NCBI GenBank assembly: GCA_021732995.1
Contig: JAKFWA010000118.1
Coordinates: 1-64,000, forward strand
Source of the DNA: Planctomycetaceae bacterium
Lineage (GTDB): Bacteria; Planctomycetota; Planctomycetia; Planctomycetales; Planctomycetaceae
Direction of reading: 5' to 3'
DNA length: 64,000 nucleotides
The notes beneath the pieces were generated by a model. It ran no database searches. It was not told where the DNA came from and saw only the letters and a program-made list of their open reading frames with translations. Made by a program: the position numbers and the translations under genes. This document shows positions 60,509 to 64,000 of the stretch, piece by piece (position 1 is the stretch's first letter; each line of letters begins with the position of its first letter).

Positions 60509-60537
60509 TTGTCGCTCTTTTCGTCCCGGACTAAACT
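60509..60537 (+). promoter_or_regulatory. Sigma-70-type promoter of tRNA-Gln
   Basis: -35 TTGTCG (60509-60514), 17-base spacer, -10 TAAACT (60532-60537), 38 bases before the tRNA. Confidence 0.55.
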
Positions 60538-60574
60538 CCCGCCGCGTCAAGGACTTTCGAGTCCCTCGCGTGGA

Positions 60575-60648
60575 TTACCCGATGGTGTAATCGGCAACAC
60601 AGCAGATTTTGGTTCTGCTATTCCAGGTTCGAGTCCTGGTCGGGTAAT
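60575..60648 (+). tRNA. tRNA-Gln (anticodon TTG)
   Basis: Acceptor TTACCCG pairs with CGGGTAA, D arm GGTGTAATCGGCAACAC, anticodon stem GCAGA/TCTGC with loop TTTTGGT (TTG, Gln), T arm CCAGGTTCGAGTCCTGG. No encoded CCA. The weak first pairs are expected for Gln tRNAs. Confidence 0.93.
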
Positions 60649-60745
60649 TTGAAAATCGCTGCAATTTAGCCGTCTTCGTAGATCACCGGACGGCAGGTCT
60701 TGCTCGCCGATCTTTGGGGCAATGCTCTCGCCAGGTAGGGCCGCG

Positions 60746-61147
60746 ATGTCCACCTCAACGACGCTCAAAAGGCTGGTTCTAGCAGCGGTTGTCTGCGTTG
60801 CGATCGAACTGCCCGCCCAGGCAAGATGGGTGCACGTGGAAGTGGGTCCGAACAAGGCCATTGTATATTTCGGGTACAACACCAAGGGATTCGGAGTCCG
60901 CGGACAAATCGTCGAACCTGTTGGGGGGACGACTTCTCGGGGGATGTCCTACTCCGCCATCAACTATGGCGCAGGTTCTTTCATCGTATGGCTTCCGTTC
61001 TGGGGTGCAGTCTCGATTTTGATCGCAGTTCCCGTCTTCGAAGTCGCCACCGCGTTGTTGGTCGCCTCCCGGTTCTGGGGCCGTCGCAGGCACGAAGTCG
61101 TTGATGCCCGCTCCCTGGAGTTCGTACCGTCGCAGGACGGCTATTGA
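60746..61147 (+). CDS. Small membrane/exported unknown protein
   Basis: 133 residues from ATG 60746, preceded by AGGTAGGG; ATG 60722 is an alternative. Signal-like start TTLKRLVLAAVVCVAIELPA ending AQA, then a short beta segment and a strong helix SFIVWLPFWGAVSILIAVPV extending through FEVATALLVASRFWG, and a basic cytoplasmic-type tail (RRRHEVVDARS). No family recognised. Stands alone between tRNA-Gln and the next gene. Confidence 0.65.
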   Translation: MSTSTTLKRLVLAAVVCVAIELPAQARWVHVEVGPNKAIVYFGYNTKGFGVRGQIVEPVGGTTSRGMSYSAINYGAGSFIVWLPFWGAVSILIAVPVFEVATALLVASRFWGRRRHEVVDARSLEFVPSQDGY

Positions 61148-61404
61148 GCAGCGCCTGCGTTGACCGGACTTACCAGCCGGGAATAGACCTGCATCGTCCC
61201 GAACGATGCTCTGTCTTGCCCCGCCCTGGCTTGAGCGATCAGACAGGCAAACCCGGCTGGCGACTGCGCAGTACCTCAGCTCTTTCTCGGCAGCTTGCGG
61301 AGCCTGTTTGACTTCGGAAATTTGCACCGATAAAAACGCGTCAGGCGAATTCATCAAGTTTGCCTAAAGCAACGAGATTGACCTATTGAGAAGGGACGAA
61401 GGAA

Positions 61405-62253
61405 ATGCGACTCATGGCTCGCAGGTTTGGAATTGCTGGCTTGGCTGCTGCGTTAATCGGCGGCGCGCTCACAAGCACCCAGGCGGGAATCATCCCGTGG
61501 GCCTATGACGCGATCTTTGGCCCGAACTATTACGGTGGATACCCCGCCGCGTACTCGGCGAACTACGGCCCCAGCCCGATGTCTTACAGCGTTGGCTATT
61601 CGCCCTGTGGACCGGGTGGCTGTGGCGTGCCCTACGCACCTTCGAACTGCAATACCTGTGCTCCGTGCAGTACCGGCACCTGCGCTCCTCGCGTTTCGTA
61701 CTGTGCACCGTGCGAAGTTGCGAGCAGTTCAACGTGTACGCCACAGACAACCTGGAAGTCTCAGCAGCCAACACCTGCAACGCCTAAGGCCGAGGTGGGA
61801 ACCAAGGTTCGAATCAACAACAACGGCGGCGTCAGCGATTCCGAGTTGGACGATCCTCTGGGCAACCGACGGTACCCTCCGAAAGAGGAAACGCTGAAGA
61901 GACCAAACTTGGATGGAGCAACAACCGTCGAGCCGCGATCTGATTCAACTTCAACTGGGGAATCGACGGGGTTTGGTCCCACGAATTCCAACAATAAGAC
62001 GTTCGAGCCTCCTAAGAACTCGACAGATAAGAATAAGGCTTTGCCGCTTAACTCGGATGTTGAGGGCCAAGCCAGCCGTCGTCCGCTGAATCTGGACAAC
62101 AAGTCGACGTGGAGCCTCTCTTCCAACCTTCCGGAGCGGCGAGCAGTTGCCACTCAGGCGCGCTTCGGAGAAGCGAAGATTGCCCGTCGTCCGAGCAACG
62201 TAAAGGCAGATCCGGCAACCGTCGCCAGCGGCAGTGCCGTTGTGCGAAAGTAG
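61405..62253 (+). CDS. Exported Tyr/Gly/Cys/Pro-rich planctomycete protein
   Basis: 282 residues. Signal peptide [20 protein letters not shown] ending TQA. The mature start is Tyr/Gly/Pro-rich ([20 protein letters not shown]) and then Cys-rich ([20 protein letters not shown], then [18 protein letters not shown]), a style common in planctomycete envelope proteins. The C-terminal half is polar and disordered (Ser/Thr/Asn/Lys). Twelve or so cysteines suggest disulfide cross-linking in the cell envelope. An ATG at 61414 is an alternative start. A terminator follows. Confidence 0.8.
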   Translation: MRLMARRFGIAGLAAALIGGALTSTQAGIIPWAYDAIFGPNYYGGYPAAYSANYGPSPMSYSVGYSPCGPGGCGVPYAPSNCNTCAPCSTGTCAPRVSYCAPCEVASSSTCTPQTTWKSQQPTPATPKAEVGTKVRINNNGGVSDSELDDPLGNRRYPPKEETLKRPNLDGATTVEPRSDSTSTGESTGFGPTNSNNKTFEPPKNSTDKNKALPLNSDVEGQASRRPLNLDNKSTWSLSSNLPERRAVATQARFGEAKIARRPSNVKADPATVASGSAVVRK

Positions 62254-62278
62254 CTTTTCGCGAGTCATTCGATGCACC

Positions 62279-62323
62279 ACAAGACGGTGCGAGTTCACTC
62301 TGGGCTCGCACCGTCTTGTTTTT
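62279..62323 (+). terminator. Terminator after the Tyr/Cys-rich protein gene
   Basis: Perfect 15-bp stem ACAAGACGGTGCGAG / CTCGCACCGTCTTGT with an 11-base loop, running into TTTTT. Confidence 0.93.
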
Positions 62324-62350
62324 GATGACCGGATGCGTGAGGAATCTGCG

Positions 62351-64000
62351 ATGCAGAACGCTGAGATCGCCGCGATGTTTGAAGAGCTGGCCGACTTGCT
62401 GGAGTTGCAGGGCGCGAACGTCTTCCGCCTGCGAGCTTACCGCAATGCCGCTCGCACCATCGAAAGCATGACGGCATCGATCGCGGATATCGTCGCATCG
62501 GAACCTGGGGCGCTTACCGAACTGCCGGGTATCGGCAAAGACCTTGCCGAGAAACTGGTCACGATCATCTCTTCGGGGCAATTGCCGCAACTCGAAGAGC
62601 TGCGTGCACAGATACCTGCGGGTGTCGTGCAGATGCTGCGCATTCCAGGCATCGGTCCCAAGCGAGTCGCGACGCTGTTTGCGGAACTGAAGGTCGAGAC
62701 GCTGGACCAGTTGCGCGAGGCCGCGTTGCGCGGCGATGTGGCGAAGCTCAAAGGTTTCGGTGCCAAGACCGCTCAGACGATCCTCGACGGCCTTGATATC
62801 GCCGCCCAGTCGGTGGTGCGGTACTACCTTGCCGACATGAAGCCCGCCGTGGACGCGATTGTGGAGTCCCTCGCCGCGCTGCCGACGGTGACTCAAGTCA
62901 GCCCGGCTGGCAGCTTCCGACGTCGCAGGGACACGGTCGGCGATCTGGATGTGCTCGCGACCTCGACGAATTCAGCCGCAGCAATGGACGCGCTGGCGGC
63001 GCATCCACTTGTCGAAAAGGTGCTGGCGCGCGGTGACACCAAGCAGCGAGTGCGTCTCAGGAACGGCATCGAGATGGATCTGCGCGTGGTTCCTGACGAG
63101 TCTTACGGCGCGGCGATGCAGTACTTCACCGGTTCCAAGGAGCACAACATCGTCGTGCGGCGTCGTGCGCAGGAACGTGGCTTGAAGCTCAATGAATACG
63201 GCGTCTATCGCGATGAGGAATACGTCGCCGGCCGCACGGAAGAAGACGTCTACGCGACGGTGGACTTGCCCTGGATTCCGCCGGAGCTGCGTGAGAATCG
63301 CGGCGAGTTCGAACTCGCCGAAGCTGGCAAGCTGCCAAAGCTGCTCGAACTGTCGGACATGCAGGGCGACCTGCACATGCACACGACAGCTACCGATGGC
63401 ACCGCCTCAATTCGCGAAATGGCTGAAGCCGCCAAACAGCGCGGGTTGAAGTACATCGCCATCACGGATCACTCCAAACGCGTGACGATGGCCAACGGCC
63501 TTGATGCCGATCGATTACGGGCTCACTGGCGTGAGATCGTCAAAGTCCGCGAACAAATCAGCGGAATCGAAATCCTCTGCGGCATCGAATGCGACATCCT
63601 CGAAGATGCCACGCTTGACCTGCCGGATGATGTCTTAGCAGAAGCGGACTGGGTTATCGCCGTGCTGCATTACGGTCTGAAGCAACCGCGCGAGCAGATC
63701 AGCAAGCGGCTGCTGTGTGCGATCCAGAATCCGCATGTTGATGTGATTGGGCACCCATCCGGCCGCATTCTCGCACGACGTCCCGGCGCGGACGTCAACT
63801 TCGAAGAGACGTTCAAGGCCGCCGCTGACCACGGTGTGATGATGGAGATCAACGCTCATCGCAGTCGGCTGGATCTGGATGAAGTGCAGGCTGCCGCTGC
63901 GAAGGCGCGCGGCATTCCGATCGTCATCAGCACCGACGCGCACAGCGTGCACGGTTTCGACGAGATGCAGTTCGGCGTGTTCCAGGCTCGTCGCGCCGGT
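62351..64000 (+). CDS. polX: PolX family DNA polymerase with PHP domain (3' end outside window)
   Basis: 550 residues seen, cut by the window end. GAGGAA precedes the ATG. Helix-hairpin-helix units ([20 protein letters not shown] and [20 protein letters not shown]) are followed by the nucleotidyltransferase palm [19 protein letters not shown] (GS and DxD ligands) and, from about residue 335, a PHP domain: [20 protein letters not shown], then [43 protein letters not shown] and [11 protein letters not shown], giving the usual metal ligands. Bacterial PolX fills short gaps in base-excision repair and has 3'-5' exonuclease activity from PHP. Usual length is about 570-580, so little is missing. 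Confidence 0.95.
   Translation, partial: MQNAEIAAMFEELADLLELQGANVFRLRAYRNAARTIESMTASIADIVASEPGALTELPGIGKDLAEKLVTIISSGQLPQLEELRAQIPAGVVQMLRIPGIGPKRVATLFAELKVETLDQLREAALRGDVAKLKGFGAKTAQTILDGLDIAAQSVVRYYLADMKPAVDAIVESLAALPTVTQVSPAGSFRRRRDTVGDLDVLATSTNSAAAMDALAAHPLVEKVLARGDTKQRVRLRNGIEMDLRVVPDESYGAAMQYFTGSKEHNIVVRRRAQERGLKLNEYGVYRDEEYVAGRTEEDVYATVDLPWIPPELRENRGEFELAEAGKLPKLLELSDMQGDLHMHTTATDGTASIREMAEAAKQRGLKYIAITDHSKRVTMANGLDADRLRAHWREIVKVREQISGIEILCGIECDILEDATLDLPDDVLAEADWVIAVLHYGLKQPREQISKRLLCAIQNPHVDVIGHPSGRILARRPGADVNFEETFKAAADHGVMMEINAHRSRLDLDEVQAAAAKARGIPIVISTDAHSVHGFDEMQFGVFQARRAG

Overview
The window looks like the chromosome of a planctomycete (Planctomycetia, Gimesia/Planctomicrobium/Schlesneria-like). 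Supporting signs are a BIG2-DUF1549-DUF1553 protein beside PPC-domain and cytochrome c-WD40 proteins, a DUF1571 protein, an LEDR-type N-terminal motif, Tyr/Cys/Pro-rich exported proteins, and an amino-acid-kinase protein like those of the tetrahydromethanopterin C1 pathway. Base composition is moderately GC-rich throughout. Names come from reading the sequence alone; no database was searched.

Region 1 (1 to about 18.54 kb) is the right part of an integrated phage or phage-like element that runs off the left edge. Plus-strand virion-type genes (two tandem 229-residue paralogues, a LamG/repeat protein, three large unknowns, a Cys-rich protein) end near 7.4 kb. From 18.44 kb down to 7.3 kb everything is on the minus strand: a small unknown gene, an Xre-type repressor, a tyrosine recombinase, small zinc-ribbon proteins, a phage metallopeptidase, CsrA, small unknowns, a winged-helix replication initiator carrying ten tandem 10-bp iterons inside its coding sequence, a ParB/Spo0J-domain protein, and a small paralogous family. 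The element abuts the 3' end of tRNA-Asp(GTC), its likely attachment site.

Region 2 (18.5 to 31.4 kb) is ordinary chromosome: tRNA-Asp with promoter and terminator, ychF, an MfnE-like kinase, an enolase-superfamily dehydratase, a YtrA-type GntR/ABC transporter operon with a clear operator, galU, tRNA-Phe, a GNAT acetyltransferase, a TPR protein and rhamnulokinase.

Region 3 (31.4 to 41.1 kb) is a planctomycete-type three-gene set: DUF1549/DUF1553 with a heme-like site, a 1245-residue PPC protein and a cytochrome c-WD40 protein. The last two carry long Ala/Lys/Glu-rich coiled coils.

Region 4 (41.69 to 47.33 kb) is the most unusual part. A sigma-54-like promoter precedes a short protein with an LEDR leader and a Ser/Lys/Cys tandem repeat. 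It is followed by a zinc-ribbon plus DGHHR-motif protein, a PqqD-like/M50 protease/HlyD fusion and, convergently, a TolC-type outer-membrane factor. I read this as a candidate export (possibly maturation) cassette with its substrate.

Region 5 (47.6 to 64 kb) has an EEP-family phosphohydrolase, a lactonase propeller, carA, arfB, slyX, two exported planctomycete proteins, clpC, a GT-C membrane protein, tRNA-Gln(TTG), two exported or membrane unknowns and a PolX family DNA polymerase cut by the window end.

Several families of short palindromic elements without transposase genes sit between genes; one family has three recognisable copies here.
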